Part shown: one piece after another, positions 1-8,596 of the stretch | How positions within the stretch are numbered: the stretch's first letter is position 1 | Layout: each line of letters begins with the position of its first letter | NCBI RefSeq assembly: GCF_000014745.1 | Contig: NC_008347.1 | Location: forward strand, 2,744,001 to 2,808,000 | Length of the DNA: 64,000 nucleotides | Reading direction: 5' to 3' | Source of the DNA: Maricaulis maris MCS10 | Lineage (GTDB): Bacteria > Pseudomonadota > Alphaproteobacteria > Caulobacterales > Maricaulaceae | The notes under the pieces: generated by a model | Told to the model about the DNA's origin: nothing | The model's input: the letters and a program-made list of their open reading frames with translations, nothing else | Database searches by the model: none | Position numbers and translations under genes: made by a program

Positions 1-521
1 CCCTGGCCTTCTTCATTATGGATTCACTGGGCCTGGACGAAGCCGAGGGACTGCAGATGTCGGCGATCGCCCTCGCCGCCGGTGCCGGTGCCCTGATCGT
101 CGCGCAATTGGTGGTGATCCCCGCCATGAAGGCCAGCGCCCGCGTGTTGATGGCCTGGGGCGCGGTGATCACGATTGCCGGTTTCGGCCTGATGATCATC
201 GCGCCGAACTATGCCGGTATAGTCACTGCCTACATCCTGATCAGCTTTGCCTTCGGCCTGTCGCGCTCGGGCTTTGTCGGCGGCGCCTCGATTGCTGTGA
301 AGCCGGAAGAACAGGGCCGCGTCGCCGGACTGACCACCGCGACGGCCGGTCTCGGCTTCATCATCGGTCCGGTCGGCGGGCTGTTCATGTACAACCAGCT
401 CGGACACCTGGTGCCTTATTATGTCGCCGTCGTGCTGAGCATCATCGCCGCCGCCATCGCCTGGTATCACCCCGGCATCCGCCGCGCGGGCGAGGTGGTT
501 GAGGTCGAGCCGGATCCCTGA
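1..521 (+). CDS. MFS transporter, C-terminal part
   Basis: The reading frame is open from the first bases of the window, so this is the 3' end of a longer gene; an internal ATG at 18 is not taken as the start. About 170 residues are visible, containing four or five hydrophobic helices rich in Gly and Ala, a loop with EEQGRVAG, and a helix with GFIIGPVGG, a pattern typical of the C-terminal half of major facilitator superfamily drug or metabolite transporters. The tail after the last helix is acidic and cytoplasmic-looking. The substrate cannot be told from this half. Family call is fairly safe; role is open. Confidence 0.75.
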   Translation, partial: LAFFIMDSLGLDEAEGLQMSAIALAAGAGALIVAQLVVIPAMKASARVLMAWGAVITIAGFGLMIIAPNYAGIVTAYILISFAFGLSRSGFVGGASIAVKPEEQGRVAGLTTATAGLGFIIGPVGGLFMYNQLGHLVPYYVAVVLSIIAAAIAWYHPGIRRAGEVVEVEPDP

Positions 522-599
522 GCCCAGGGCGCGTCAATACTGCGTTAGTCAAGACTGATTATGACAGGTTGGATACCCGCCGCAGTTCGAGCATCTCAA

Positions 600-2408
600 A
601 TGGCAATCCAACCCATGACCGGATCACAGCTGACCCTGCGCTATATTTTTGCGTTGAGCCTGGTCGCCGTGCTGGCCGGTGCCCTTCTCGCTCTCGCGCA
701 GTTCAGCGCCCATGATGCCGGCAGCGACAGCCAGCTGATCAACGAGGCCGGACGCCAGCGCATGCTCAGCCAGCGCCTCGCCCTGCTGGCAACACAACCG
801 GAAGCCTTTCACGGGGAGGCCGTTACCGAATTTGATCGCGCGCTGAACCTGTTTTCCCGATCCCACGAACGCCTGGTCGTCCGGGCCCGGACACGCCCGA
901 CACTTGCCACCATCTATGATCAAGGCCCCTGGGATGTCGACTGGACCAGTCGTGCCTTCATAGCAGCCGCCCATGCAGCGCGTCAGGATGAGTTCGGACC
1001 CGGAACGGTCAATGCCCTCTTCGTTGCATCACAGAATTTGCTGCCCAGGCTGAATACTGCGACCTATGGCTTCGAACAGGCGGCCCAGGCTCGCGTCGCC
1101 GGTTTCCAGCGCATGGAGTGGATCGCCTTCGGCCTGACCATCCTGACGCTGATCGCCGAAGCCGTCCTCATATTCCGTCCTGCAGCCAATTCGATCGAGC
1201 GAGCGATGAAACGCCTCAAGGACGCACGCGAGGCAGCCGATCGCGCCAATGCGGCCAAGACCGATTTCCTGGCCCAGATGAGCCATGAAATCCGAACACC
1301 GCTCAATGGGGTGCTGGGCATGGCCCGCGGCCTGCGCGACACGCCCCTCGACGAGGGGCAAGTCGAAATGGTTTCCACCATCTGTTCGTCCGGGGATTTG
1401 CTTCTGTCCGTCGTCAATGACGTGCTGGACCTGTCCAAGATCGAAGCCGGCGAGATCGAGCTGGAAACCGTCGACATGTCCCTGGTGCAGATCGTTGACT
1501 GGACCGTTTCGGCTTTCCGCCCGGCTTGCGTCGAGAAACGCATCACGATTGAAAGCTCAATCGATCCAGGCGCCGAGGGCTGGTATCGCGGCGACCCCAC
1601 CCGGGTCCGGCAGATCCTGAGCAACCTGGTCAGCAACGCGATCAAATTTACCCAGATCGGCACAGTTTCGATATCCGTTCGATGCTCAACCAGCCCAGGT
1701 GACGGCACCGACCGCGTGGAAATCTGTGTTGCTGATACCGGTATCGGGGTCCCTGCGCACAAGTTGCAGACCATTTTCCAGGCTTTCTCACAGGCGGACA
1801 GTTCCACCACACGCGCCTACGGCGGCACCGGGCTCGGCCTGCCGATCTGCAGGAAGCTGGCGACCTTGATGGGTGGTGAAATCAGTGTGCGCTCGCGGCC
1901 GGGATGCGGCTCCATTTTCACCGTCGCTCTGCGCATGCCGCGAACTGAAGCTCCGCTGATCGAGATCGCCCAGTCGGCGACCAAACAGTCCGAAACTCCC
2001 TTTACGGTCTTGATCGTGGACGACGTGTCGACCAATCGCCTGGTGCTGCAAACCATGCTGGCAAAGCACAATGTTGACGTCATTCCCGCAGCGAGTGGTC
2101 TGGAAGCCCTCGCCGCAGTGGAGTTGCGGGGTGATATCGACGCGGTCCTTATGGACATCCAGATGCCGGACATGGATGGGGTCGAGGCAACGCGCCGCAT
2201 CCGGGCGCTGGAGGCGGGTTTCGGAAGACCGCCTGTGCCAATCGCGGCGGTCACCGCGAATGTCCTGTCCAATCAGATCGCCGAATACAAGCAGGCCGGC
2301 ATGGACCTCCATCTGGCCAAGCCAATTGATCCGCGTCAGCTCACAACCATGTTGGCGGCAATTCGTGAGCGCCTCGACGGCAATGACCGCATGCGTCAGT
2401 CGGCCTGA
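600..2408 (+). CDS. Hybrid histidine kinase with PilJ/NarX-type sensor domain
   Basis: About 602 residues. An N-terminal membrane helix (about 10-35) is followed by a periplasmic domain with NEAGRQRMLSQR, the signature of the PilJ/NarX-type N-terminal domain, then a second helix (about 175-193), a HisKA domain with the phospho-accepting His about residue 229 in MSHEIRTPLNG, a HATPase domain with DTGIGV and GGTGLGL, and a C-terminal receiver domain with its acceptor Asp about residue 519 in MDIQMPDMDG. It should autophosphorylate and pass phosphate to its own receiver; an external phosphotransferase would be needed downstream and none is next to it. ATGs at 561, 600 and 615 are all possible starts; 600 or 615 places the membrane helix best. 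The 3' end overlaps the converging transglycosylase gene by 13 bases. Confidence 0.88.
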   Translation: MAIQPMTGSQLTLRYIFALSLVAVLAGALLALAQFSAHDAGSDSQLINEAGRQRMLSQRLALLATQPEAFHGEAVTEFDRALNLFSRSHERLVVRARTRPTLATIYDQGPWDVDWTSRAFIAAAHAARQDEFGPGTVNALFVASQNLLPRLNTATYGFEQAAQARVAGFQRMEWIAFGLTILTLIAEAVLIFRPAANSIERAMKRLKDAREAADRANAAKTDFLAQMSHEIRTPLNGVLGMARGLRDTPLDEGQVEMVSTICSSGDLLLSVVNDVLDLSKIEAGEIELETVDMSLVQIVDWTVSAFRPACVEKRITIESSIDPGAEGWYRGDPTRVRQILSNLVSNAIKFTQIGTVSISVRCSTSPGDGTDRVEICVADTGIGVPAHKLQTIFQAFSQADSSTTRAYGGTGLGLPICRKLATLMGGEISVRSRPGCGSIFTVALRMPRTEAPLIEIAQSATKQSETPFTVLIVDDVSTNRLVLQTMLAKHNVDVIPAASGLEALAAVELRGDIDAVLMDIQMPDMDGVEATRRIRALEAGFGRPPVPIAAVTANVLSNQIAEYKQAGMDLHLAKPIDPRQLTTMLAAIRERLDGNDRMRQSA

Positions 2409-3616
2409 TCCGAGCTGCGGCTGGCCAGGACGGCGTCATACATCGCCCGTCCCAGATAGCCGTCGGCCAGATGACCATTCGCCCGCTGGAAATCACGCAG
2501 GGCAGCCCGCGTGTTCGGGCCTGCAAGCCCGTCAGGGGTTCCGCTGTCAAAACCCAGGGCATTGAGCGTCGCCTGGACCTCGCGGGTCTGGCTGCGGGTC
2601 AGTGGCGGGTTGTTTTCCGGCCAGGGACCGACCAGGGCCGGGTCACCAGCAATGCGGTCGGCCAGATGGGCGACCCCGATCGCGTAGGATGTCGAATTGT
2701 TATAGCGCTTGATCACCCGGAAATTGGGGAAGGTGAGAAAGCCCGGCGCCTGGCCACCGGCCGGAAGCTCCAGCCGCGCCGCGCGCATCAGATCGTCTGC
2801 CTGCCATTCGCCACTCGCCGGTCGCAGGCCACGCATGGCCCAGTCACTGACCAGCCGCGACTGGTCGGGATCCCAGGCGGCAAAGTCGAAGCCGACCGGC
2901 ACGCGGACTTCCCGGATCGCCGGCTCACCGTCACGCCATCCGGCGCGCGACAACAGGTTGGCAGCAGAGGCAAGCGCGTCGGCAGGATTGGTCCAGATAT
3001 CACGGCGCCCGTCGCCATCCCAGTCATGGGCCCGCTCCAGATAGGTGGTCGGGATGAATTGCATCTGGCCCATCGCTCCGGCCCAGGAACCGGTGAGCTG
3101 TTGCCGCGTCGCATAGCCCGACTCCAGCATCTCCGCGACGGCGATCAATTGCGCCTCGGCCCAGTCGCGGCGGCGGCCTTCCCAGGCCAGGGTCGCCAGC
3201 GCCTGGACGATGTCGTTATTGCCCGGGATTGCCCCGTAAGAGCTCTCAAGGCCCCAGATCGCGATCAGGATTTCCGCCCGCACACCGAAATGCGCCGCGA
3301 CCGCATCAACGTCATCCCGATTTCCCGCGAATGCATCGCGGCCGTTGCGGATACGCAGATCGGATGCCGCAATATCAAGATAGGACCAGAGCGGCCGCAC
3401 GAATTCCGGCTGGCTGCGATCACGCTCGATGATCCTCATTTCCGGCTGCAACCCGTCCAGCATAGCGGCCGCAGTCGCCTCCTCGGCGCCTGACGCGATC
3501 AAACGCTCACGAAAGCCGCCGCGCCAATCGGCGAAAGACTCGCCTTCGGGCTGGGCTGCAGCATCGGCAGCGATCAGGGAAAAACTGGCGGCGAGCAGAA
3601 GCAGTCGACGGATCAT
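2396..3616 (-). CDS. Lytic murein transglycosylase, MltB family, with peptidoglycan-binding domain
   Basis: 406 residues. A signal peptide (about 1-21) precedes an SLT_2/MltB-type catalytic domain with the expected acid Glu at about residue 124 in WGLESSYG, followed by GAMGQMQFIPTTY and the NPADALASAANLL segment common in this family. Residues about 340-400 form a PG_binding_1 domain (TLNALGFDSG, GPNTRAALRDFQ). It would cut glycan strands of peptidoglycan in the periplasm to leave 1,6-anhydro ends. It is the last gene of an overlapping three-gene unit: its start codon overlaps the stop of the upstream DUF1194 gene by 4 bases, so the three are probably co-translated. Confidence 0.9.
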   Translation of the reverse strand: MIRRLLLLAASFSLIAADAAAQPEGESFADWRGGFRERLIASGAEEATAAAMLDGLQPEMRIIERDRSQPEFVRPLWSYLDIAASDLRIRNGRDAFAGNRDDVDAVAAHFGVRAEILIAIWGLESSYGAIPGNNDIVQALATLAWEGRRRDWAEAQLIAVAEMLESGYATRQQLTGSWAGAMGQMQFIPTTYLERAHDWDGDGRRDIWTNPADALASAANLLSRAGWRDGEPAIREVRVPVGFDFAAWDPDQSRLVSDWAMRGLRPASGEWQADDLMRAARLELPAGGQAPGFLTFPNFRVIKRYNNSTSYAIGVAHLADRIAGDPALVGPWPENNPPLTRSQTREVQATLNALGFDSGTPDGLAGPNTRAALRDFQRANGHLADGYLGRAMYDAVLASRSSDQAD

Positions 3617-4425
3617 CCATTCCTCACGAGCACAGCCGGCTCGAGGACACGGAGAGGGTCGAGCCCGGCAATTTCGATAATAAGCTTGCGCCGCAGCGCG
3701 TCCACGAAATCATCATGCTCATTGCTGGGCGAAATAAAGGCACCCGGCCCGGCAATCACCTGATTTTCGAAATAGGCGCTGACATCAATCGAGACCGACG
3801 GGCGGAACGGGTGCTGACGGCCACCGGCGATCGGCAGGCCGTTGACGGTGACCTGACCGGCCTCTGCACGCTCGCGGGCCACGTTCAGGCTGGGCCCGGC
3901 ATTCTGTGGGCCGTCACCGGAAATATCGATCACCTGGCGCACACCCTCGAAGGCATTGTCTTCCATCAGGGTCAGGGAGGTATCGATGGCGGCACCGATC
4001 GCGGTCCGGCGACCGGAAATGAAGGGGGCGGTGGCAAGGGTCGCGGCAAAGATCTGCGCGTCCTCCTCGGTCTCGATCACCGTCCAGGGCGCGACAATGC
4101 GCTGGAAGTCGGCATCGGCCCATTCCAGGTAAACCACCGCAATGCGACCATAGCCGCCGCTCTGGATGGCCGAGATGATGTCCGGATCGGCGAGCGCCGC
4201 CACATGTCCCTCGCGCTGACGGCGGGCCTCGGCCTCGTCGATCGAGGACGATACGTCGACCGCCAGGACCAATTCCAGATCGACCCGTTCACGGCCGTCC
4301 TCAGTGTATTCATGCGGCCTCGGTTCCGGTGCCCAGGCAGACGGGTCGGCATCTCCCGGCACCGTGCCCGCACCCAGAAGAAGTGCCAGACAAGCAGCGC
4401 CGATAATGGTCCGGGTCCGCTTCAC
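3613..4425 (-). CDS. Secreted DUF1194 protein with von Willebrand factor A fold (second copy)
   Basis: 270 residues with an N-terminal signal sequence (about 1-26). The DUF1194 core begins with LVLAVDVSSSIDE, which contains an intact MIDAS metal-binding DxSxS motif of VWA domains, and continues with ARRQREGHVAAL, GRIAVVYLEWAD and DISGDGPQNAG. It is clearly a paralogue of the next gene upstream, sharing most of these motifs in the same order. Overlaps of 4 bases at both ends place it in the middle of a DUF1194-DUF1194-transglycosylase unit. VWA domains bind protein partners through a metal ion; the function of DUF1194 proteins is not known to me. Confidence 0.85.
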   Translation of the reverse strand: MKRTRTIIGAACLALLLGAGTVPGDADPSAWAPEPRPHEYTEDGRERVDLELVLAVDVSSSIDEAEARRQREGHVAALADPDIISAIQSGGYGRIAVVYLEWADADFQRIVAPWTVIETEEDAQIFAATLATAPFISGRRTAIGAAIDTSLTLMEDNAFEGVRQVIDISGDGPQNAGPSLNVARERAEAGQVTVNGLPIAGGRQHPFRPSVSIDVSAYFENQVIAGPGAFISPSNEHDDFVDALRRKLIIEIAGLDPLRVLEPAVLVRNG

Positions 4426-5198
4426 GGCGCCCGTCCTGTCCGTTGCGCAAGAAAAGGGTCAACTTCGCCGGGAGACGGCAACGCCCCGGCGATCTCGATG
4501 ATCAGCTTGCGCAGGATGGCTTCGCGGAACTCGGCTTCGGTCCGCGCGGGCAGCACAAAGGCTCCCGGCCCGGTGATCACGTTATCGCGAAAATAGTCGT
4601 CCAGATTGACCTCAACAGGACGCACCCACCGGCCGGAGTCGGCAGAAATCACTGGCAGGCCGTTGACGACCACGTGTGCATTGTCGGCCAGGGCTCGGGC
4701 CTGATCCAGCGGCAGGCCCTGGTTCTGCGGTCCATCGCCGGAGATATCGATGATCAGGCGCGGGGCGGTGTAGTCATTGCTTTCTATGCGATTGACCGCG
4801 TCTGCCAAGGCCGCCCCGATAGCCGTATAATGGCCCCGCTCCAGGGGCGCGGCGGCGACCTGGGACGCGAATGCCAGCGCGTCTTCCTCGGAGGCGACCA
4901 CGGTCCAGTCAGCCGCCGCTCGCTGGAAGCCGCTGTCAGCCCATTCAACATAGGTCACCGCGATACGACCCAGGGGCCCGCCCTGGATCGAGCGGATCAC
5001 ATCTTCCGATGCCAGCGCCGCGACATAGCCCTCACGTTGACGCCGGGCCTCTTCTTCATCGACCGAATAAGAGATATCGACCGCGAGGACGAGCTCGACA
5101 TCAACGTCGATCGAACCGGGCTGGACCGCCGATACAGCCGACGCAGCCACGAAAAAGGCCGCCAGAACGGCGGCACCCATTTTACCCAAACCTGTCAT
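4422..5198 (-). CDS. Secreted DUF1194 protein with von Willebrand factor A fold (first copy)
   Basis: 258 residues if translation starts at the ATG ending at 5198, which gives a clean signal peptide (positively charged start, hydrophobic core, Ala-rich cut region near 25); a longer frame from 5234 would bury it. The VWA MIDAS motif reads DISYSVDEEE, followed by ARRQREGYVAAL, GRIAVTYVEWAD and IDISGDGPQNQG, closely matching the downstream paralogue. First gene of the minus-strand three-gene unit; its stop overlaps the next start by 4 bases. No promoter was identified with confidence in the 75 bases before it. Confidence 0.85.
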   Translation of the reverse strand: MTGLGKMGAAVLAAFFVAASAVSAVQPGSIDVDVELVLAVDISYSVDEEEARRQREGYVAALASEDVIRSIQGGPLGRIAVTYVEWADSGFQRAAADWTVVASEEDALAFASQVAAAPLERGHYTAIGAALADAVNRIESNDYTAPRLIIDISGDGPQNQGLPLDQARALADNAHVVVNGLPVISADSGRWVRPVEVNLDDYFRDNVITGPGAFVLPARTEAEFREAILRKLIIEIAGALPSPGEVDPFLAQRTGRAP

Positions 5199-5273
5199 GG
5201 CGCGCACACTATGGAGCGTGCCGGGCAGGAGCAACTTTCGAAGTTGTAAGACGCAGTTGTCAGCGCCCGAGTG

Positions 5274-6446
5274 TTACCCCCAAACCTCATCATAGAGCGC
5301 GATGATCTCGTCTGCGGTCGGTATGCGAGGGTTGTTGCCCGGTGAACCGGAGGCCAGCGCCTGCTCGGCCATCAAGGGACGCAATTGCTGCCAGCGAGCG
5401 GGCTCGATACCGAAGCCGGTCGGCGTGGGGACACCCAATTCCGCGTTCAACCCCCGCAACTCCTCCAGCAGCGCGCCATTGGCAAGCTCGTCACCCGCCC
5501 CCTCACCGACCAGCCCCATTGCCCGTGCGCAATCGGCATAGCGTGTCGGAGCGGCCGGGATCGACCAGGCCGTCACGGCAGGCAGAAGCATGGCGTTGGA
5601 AAGCCCGTGCGGAACGTGAAAGAAAGCCCCGATCGGGCGGCTCATGCCATGAACCAGCGCCACCGAGGCGTTGGAAAAGGCGATGCCGCCGAAACAGGCG
5701 CCGACAAGCAGGGCCTCCCGAGCCGCCGCGTCCTGGCCGTCATGGAAGGCCCGGCGCAGATTGGGCGCGATCAGCCGCATTGCGGCCAGAGCCTGCTGGT
5801 CGGAAAAAGGCGAGGCCTTGCGGCTGACATAGGCCTCGATGGCATGGGTCAGCGCGTCAATGCCCGTATCTGCCGTCACACGCGACGGCAGGGAAAGGGT
5901 CAGGTCCGGGTCCAGAATGGCGGCAACCGGCATGAAGGCGAGGCCCATGCACAGCATTTTCTCGTCATTCTCCGGATCGGTGATCACCGTCACCCGAGTC
6001 GCCTCAGACCCGGTGCCGGCCGTGGTCGGAATGGCGATCACGGGCATACCGGGCTCATCGACAAGGCGCGGCACCTTGTAGTCCCGCATCCGGCCACCAT
6101 GCGGCCCCAGCACGGCCAGCGCCTTGGCCGTGTCGATGGCGCTGCCACCGCCAAGTGCCACCAGACCGTCAAAGGCCTGCCCGTCCAGGCCGGCCCGCAG
6201 GATGGCTTCCGCCGCGACCACCGACGTCTCCGTTGGTTCCGGCTCGGTCTCCGAAAACAGGCCGCAAGGCAGACCCGCCTCCGCCAGGGCAGCGGTCAGT
6301 CGCCCGACATAACCCAGCGACACCATGGTCGGGTCCGTCACGATTAGTGGCCGGGATACGCCGCAACAGGCCAGGAGCTTGCCGATCTCGGCAAGCGAAC
6401 CCGAGCCGGTGCGGATCAGGCGGGGCAGCACCAGGGAATGCGTCAT
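5274..6446 (-). CDS. Iron-containing (group III) alcohol dehydrogenase
   Basis: 390 residues from the ATG ending at 6446; a frame extension to 6467 is possible but would run back to within a base of the upstream stop. The nucleotide-binding signature GGGSAIDTAK, the segment TTAGTGSEATR, TGIDALTHAIEAYVS and the His-bearing segments VHGMSRPIGAFFHVPHG are those of Fe-dependent alcohol dehydrogenases, where Asp and His residues hold the metal. It would interconvert an alcohol or lactaldehyde-like substrate and its aldehyde with NAD(P). It lies 21 bases after a dienelactone-hydrolase-like gene on the same strand, which suggests co-transcription in some small-molecule degradation route; the substrate is unknown. 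Confidence 0.88.
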   Translation of the reverse strand: MTHSLVLPRLIRTGSGSLAEIGKLLACCGVSRPLIVTDPTMVSLGYVGRLTAALAEAGLPCGLFSETEPEPTETSVVAAEAILRAGLDGQAFDGLVALGGGSAIDTAKALAVLGPHGGRMRDYKVPRLVDEPGMPVIAIPTTAGTGSEATRVTVITDPENDEKMLCMGLAFMPVAAILDPDLTLSLPSRVTADTGIDALTHAIEAYVSRKASPFSDQQALAAMRLIAPNLRRAFHDGQDAAAREALLVGACFGGIAFSNASVALVHGMSRPIGAFFHVPHGLSNAMLLPAVTAWSIPAAPTRYADCARAMGLVGEGAGDELANGALLEELRGLNAELGVPTPTGFGIEPARWQQLRPLMAEQALASGSPGNNPRIPTADEIIALYDEVWG

Positions 6447-6467
6447 GACAGCTCCGGCAATTCGCAA

Positions 6468-7352
6468 TCAGCCGATGTGGCGGCTGAACCAGTCGAGGGT
6501 ACGCGACCACGCCAAGGTTGCCGCCGCGTCATCGTATCGGGGCGTCGTGTCATTGTGAAAGCCGTGATTCACGGCCGGGTAGACATGCGCCTCAAAGGTC
6601 TTCCCGCCCGCTTCGAGCGCGGCCTGGTAGCCCGGCCAGCCGGAATTGATGCGGTCATCATTGCCGGCATAGTGAAGCTGCAGGGGCGCTTCGATGGCCG
6701 GCACATCTTCAACAGCCGCCTGTCGGCCGTAATAGGGCACCGAACAGGCCATATCCGGATAGGCCACGGCGAGAGCATTGCAGACGCCGCCGCCATAACA
6801 AAACCCGACAGCACCGACGCGTCCGGTTGAAAGCGGGTGTCCTGCGAGGTGCTCGAAACCGGCGAAGAAGTCTGCCAGCAAGCGCTGCGGGTCGAGCTGA
6901 CGCTGCAGGACGCGACCGTCATCATCATTGCCGGGATACCCGCCAAGCGAAGTCAGGCCGTCTGGCCCCAGCGCCAGATAGCCGGCCTTGGCGCAGCGGC
7001 GGACGACATCCTCGATATAGGGGTTCAGGCCGCGATTCTCGTGCACCACGAGGACGGCGCCGAAGGGCCCCTCACCGCGCGGGCGGGCCATCAGAGCCTC
7101 GGCCTCCCCATGCCCGTCAGGCGACGCATAGCGCACCCGTTCAGAGCGTATGTCCGGATCATCAATCGGCACCTGCAGGGCGAGCGCGTAATCGGGCTGA
7201 AGGGCTTCCAGCAAGGCCGCCGCACTGACACCGGCGAGCGTGAAACGGCCAGCCCGGCGCAGGAAATCGCGCTTGCTCATCTGGCCGTGCACATAACCGT
7301 CGAAGAGGTCGAGAATTCTCGGATCGAAGTCTGCTGCGGTCTTGCGGGTCAT
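6468..7352 (-). CDS. Dienelactone hydrolase family protein
   Basis: 294 residues from the ATG ending at 7352, which has GGGAGGG 7 bases upstream. The N-terminal region KRDFLRRAGRF plus an Ala-rich hydrophobic stretch resembles a Tat-type leader found in this subfamily, so export is likely but lacks a strict twin-arginine motif. The alpha/beta-hydrolase core shows VVHENRGLNPYIEDV, the nucleophile elbow GFCYGGG with Cys as the presumed nucleophile, the acid region YAGNDDRIN and the late His in AVNHGFHN. It would hydrolyse lactone or ester bonds. It is followed on the same strand by the iron alcohol dehydrogenase. Confidence 0.87.
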   Translation of the reverse strand: MTRKTAADFDPRILDLFDGYVHGQMSKRDFLRRAGRFTLAGVSAAALLEALQPDYALALQVPIDDPDIRSERVRYASPDGHGEAEALMARPRGEGPFGAVLVVHENRGLNPYIEDVVRRCAKAGYLALGPDGLTSLGGYPGNDDDGRVLQRQLDPQRLLADFFAGFEHLAGHPLSTGRVGAVGFCYGGGVCNALAVAYPDMACSVPYYGRQAAVEDVPAIEAPLQLHYAGNDDRINSGWPGYQAALEAGGKTFEAHVYPAVNHGFHNDTTPRYDDAAATLAWSRTLDWFSRHIG

Positions 7353-7458
7353 TTCGCGCCCTCCCTTGCCCAAGGGTGAAGACTAGGGCATCCGGCCGGG
7401 GCGGCAATCTGCCGGCGAGGCCGGCTGTATGTCATGCGGAAATCGCGCACCCGACACG

Positions 7459-7487
7459 TTGACAGGCCGTCTGCCGTCCAGTATCTC
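7459..7487 (+). promoter_or_regulatory. Probable housekeeping promoter of rpmJ
   Basis: TTGACA at 7459-7464, a 17-base spacer, then TATCTC at 7482-7487. The -35 box matches the sigma-70 consensus exactly and the spacing is ideal. It ends 42 bases before the rpmJ start codon and points toward it. Confidence 0.6.
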
Positions 7488-7529
7488 CCGCGCTCCGTTG
7501 AATTACGCTTGTAACGCGAAGGCCATACG

Positions 7530-7655
7530 ATGAAAGTCCGCAGCTCGATCAAATCGCTGAAAAACCGCCACCGCGATTGCCAGGTCGTGAAGCGCCGTGG
7601 CCGTGTTTACGTGATCAACAAGACCGACCCGCGCTTCAAAGCGCGCGCCGGCTAG
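7530..7655 (+). CDS. rpmJ: 50S ribosomal protein L36 (YkgO-like, long form)
   Basis: A 41-residue basic protein beginning [20 protein letters not shown] and ending FKARAG. This is the slightly longer L36 form that keeps only one Cys (residue 17) and so lacks the zinc-binding CXXC/CXXH set of classical L36. It joins the large ribosomal subunit near the peptidyl transferase region. It stands alone between a divergent hydrolase gene and a HAD gene, with a well-formed promoter upstream and a hairpin terminator downstream, so it is probably a single-gene transcript. Confidence 0.93.
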   Translation: MKVRSSIKSLKNRHRDCQVVKRRGRVYVINKTDPRFKARAG

Positions 7656-7716
7656 TCGACGCGTCGGCAGCGCCTGTCCGCAGGCCCGCCCGCTATTCAG
7701 CTTTTAGGCCGCTTGC

Positions 7717-7745
7717 CCCGTGCATCGACAAGGTGCGCGGGTTTT
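7717..7745 (+). terminator. Rho-independent terminator after rpmJ
   Basis: Stem CCCGTGC (7717-7723) pairs with GCGCGGG (7735-7741), one G-U pair included, and is followed by TTTT. It lies between rpmJ and the HAD gene, whose ribosome site GGAGAG follows at once. Confidence 0.6.
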
Positions 7746-7761
7746 GCGTTGGAGAGATGGC

Positions 7762-8376
7762 ATGACGACGAAAGCCGTTCTGTGGGATCTCGGCAATGTC
7801 CTGTTGGACTGGTCGCCCGCCTATCTCTACTCCAAGCTTTTCGCCACTGACGAAGAGTGCCGCCATTTCCTCGACAATGTCTGCACCATGGAATGGCATG
7901 CCGCGCATGACCGCGGCGTATCGATGGCCGACAATCGCGTCGCCCTGATCGAAGCCCACCCGCATCTCGAAGATGCGATCCGTGCCTGGGAGACCGGCTT
8001 CGAGCAGATGCTCAATGGCGCCATCGACGGCACGCCCCAGGCCATGGACGCCCTGGCCGCCAGCGGCATTCCGCAATACGCCCTGACCAACCTGCCGGCC
8101 GAGTGGGTCGAGCCGGTCAAACGGCTCTACCCCCAGATGGCCCACATGCGCGACATCATAGTCTCGGCGCAGGAAGGCGTGATCAAGCCTGATCCGAAAA
8201 TTTACCGTATCGCCGACGCCCGCCTGCCCTTCGCCCCGTCCGAAGTCTTGTTCTTCGATGATCGTGAGGCGAATGTGAGTGCCGCCCGGGCATACGGATT
8301 CGATGCTGAACTGTTCACCGGCAAGGCTGCACTTCATTCGGCTCTGGCGAACCGCGGACTTCTGGTCTCCGCCTGA
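7762..8376 (+). CDS. HAD-superfamily hydrolase (YihX-like phosphatase)
   Basis: 204 residues from the ATG at 7762 with GGAGAG 5 bases upstream. Motif I is WDLGNVLLDW with the nucleophile Asp at residue 9; the second Asp of the usual DxD is replaced by Gly, as in the DLGNVL subgroup to which the glucose-1-phosphatase YihX belongs. Motif III includes KPDPKIY and motif IV is FFDDREANV. A helical cap lies between about residues 15 and 85. It probably removes phosphate from a small sugar phosphate or related metabolite in the cytoplasm; substrate unknown. Confidence 0.85.
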   Translation: MTTKAVLWDLGNVLLDWSPAYLYSKLFATDEECRHFLDNVCTMEWHAAHDRGVSMADNRVALIEAHPHLEDAIRAWETGFEQMLNGAIDGTPQAMDALAASGIPQYALTNLPAEWVEPVKRLYPQMAHMRDIIVSAQEGVIKPDPKIYRIADARLPFAPSEVLFFDDREANVSAARAYGFDAELFTGKAALHSALANRGLLVSA

Positions 8377-8596
8377 CCCTGCCGGCCGCACCGGCCCGCA
8401 CATCCCGAACTTCCCCTTACGTCAACCCGACCTGCGCCGCAGCGCCGCACCAAATGTTGCAGGTGCGCACTATTCATGTGGGCAGGTTTTGAATTACATA
8501 CATACCCAGTCATCGAAAGCGGACAGGCCCGGCGCAAGATCGGGCCCCGTCTTCGTCACCAATACGGTCGAAAAAAGGGCGCGAGGAGAGACAGTC

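Noticed and set aside
8279-8596. N-terminal extension of the acyl-CoA dehydrogenase frame
   Set aside because: It overlaps the HAD gene, has no family likeness, and the ATG at 8597 has a strong ribosome site.
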